64,000 nucleotides of DNA from Epiperipatus broadwayi (Eukaryota; Onychophora; Udeonychophora; Euonychophora; Peripatidae): NCBI GenBank assembly GCA_028023455.1, contig JAQFVV010000013.1, positions 7,084,188-7,148,187 on the forward strand, read 5' to 3'. A program made the position numbers and the translations under genes. The notes below the pieces were generated by a model, which worked only from the letters and a program-made list of their open reading frames with translations, had not been told where the DNA came from and did no database searches. Of the stretch, positions 63,651 through 64,000 are shown piece by piece. How positions within the stretch are numbered: position 1 is the first letter of the stretch; each line of letters opens with the position of its first letter.

Positions 63651-64000
63651 AGATGTAAGTGGCAGTAGCGTCAGTTAATGTGTGTGCTCTCAGTAAAAAT
63701 GTGTTCATGGGCAGCAGCTGAATAAGCCCAAAGTGATTGGGAAACCAGAACCAGAGGATACTGTCTGAATAGCAGCTAGATATGAAGAGTTGATTTTCCA
63801 GCAGATTTCAAGTGAAATTACCAAGAGGACTGTTGCTGAGGAACTGAAGTAATTGCAGCTAAAAGAAGCTCGTAGTGATGGCCGCAGTGCTCTATGATAA
63901 AGCCAGATGTGTTCATATGCAGCTGAACAGGACCAGGGCCAAAGTTTTTGGGAAATCAAGTTCAATGATAACCATCTTGAAAGTAGCCAGTCTTAAAGTT
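63651..64000 (+). pseudogene. Unidentified coding-like remnant at the window edge
   Basis: A block of clearly higher GC. One plus frame reads LNKPKVIGKPEPEDTV, a stop, then IAARYEELIFQQISSEITKR and TVAEELK, another stop, then LQLKEARSDGRSALL. The composition is protein-like and helical, interrupted by three in-frame stops. The RTVxxxL pattern recalls helix-turn-helix transposase N-termini, but I cannot assign a family. It may continue beyond the window. The opposite-strand open frame (63705-63965) is probably a shadow. Confidence 0.3.

Overview
This is a very AT-rich, gene-poor stretch of animal genomic DNA. I found no host protein-coding gene that I can support. What can be read is a dense, nested collection of transposable elements, simple repeats and self-complementary repeats. 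The element types are a ZBED-type hAT DNA transposon, a Penelope-like element with a GIY-YIG endonuclease, RTE-type LINEs ending in TGATGATGA-like tails, tRNA-derived SINEs and long dinucleotide and trinucleotide runs. Together they suggest an invertebrate metazoan. A mollusc (cephalopod-like) or a chelicerate would fit, but the sequence alone does not decide.

Layout. 0-7.5 kb: a degenerate ZBED-type hAT with recognisable terminal repeats and 8-bp target duplications (1553-4360), a palindromic MITE (4797-5065) and a terminal-inverted-repeat element with A-rich tandem units (5724-7220). 7.5-11.4 kb: a Penelope-like element split by a 1.8-kb insert carrying a 162-bp tandem repeat, then a foldback element. 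13.8-16 kb: a hairpin, a foldback element interrupted by a TA-duplicating transposon, and an antisense RTE tail. 16.2-18.3 kb: an array of about 414-bp units, each with a hammerhead ribozyme core. 19.0-19.9 kb: a compound palindrome. 25.0-33.6 kb: a degenerate minus-strand LTR retrotransposon with two LTRs, a tRNA-Lys-like primer site and gag remnants. Two further hammerhead motifs lie inside its span. 33.6-34.2 kb: a LINE tail. 36.0-39.3 kb: a nearly intact RTE LINE. 39.4-40.8 kb: a second copy of the TA-duplicating transposon. 46.8-57 kb: a large inverted repeat with arms over 2 kb, enclosing SINEs and microsatellites. 58-62.4 kb: a SINE with clear target duplications, a decayed RTE copy and a LINE zinc-finger fragment.

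The main discovery candidate is the hammerhead ribozyme system. Five tandem copies at 16.2-18.2 kb keep the conserved core (CTGATGA, stem II, GAAA, stem III, NUH cleavage triplet) and are spaced 406-414 bp apart. A sixth, related ribozyme sits near the apex of a 266-bp palindromic element at 28.85-29.11 kb. A seventh candidate lies at 27.5 kb on the minus strand. One array junction begins, within a 2-nt ambiguity, at the predicted self-cleavage site. That is what would be expected if a ribozyme-cleaved RNA had been copied back into DNA. The set resembles metazoan retrozymes and hammerhead satellites, but the families themselves are not ones I recognise.

The autonomous elements (RTE, Penelope-like and LTR) are plausible sources of reverse transcriptase for the SINEs and ribozyme repeats. 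That link is inference.
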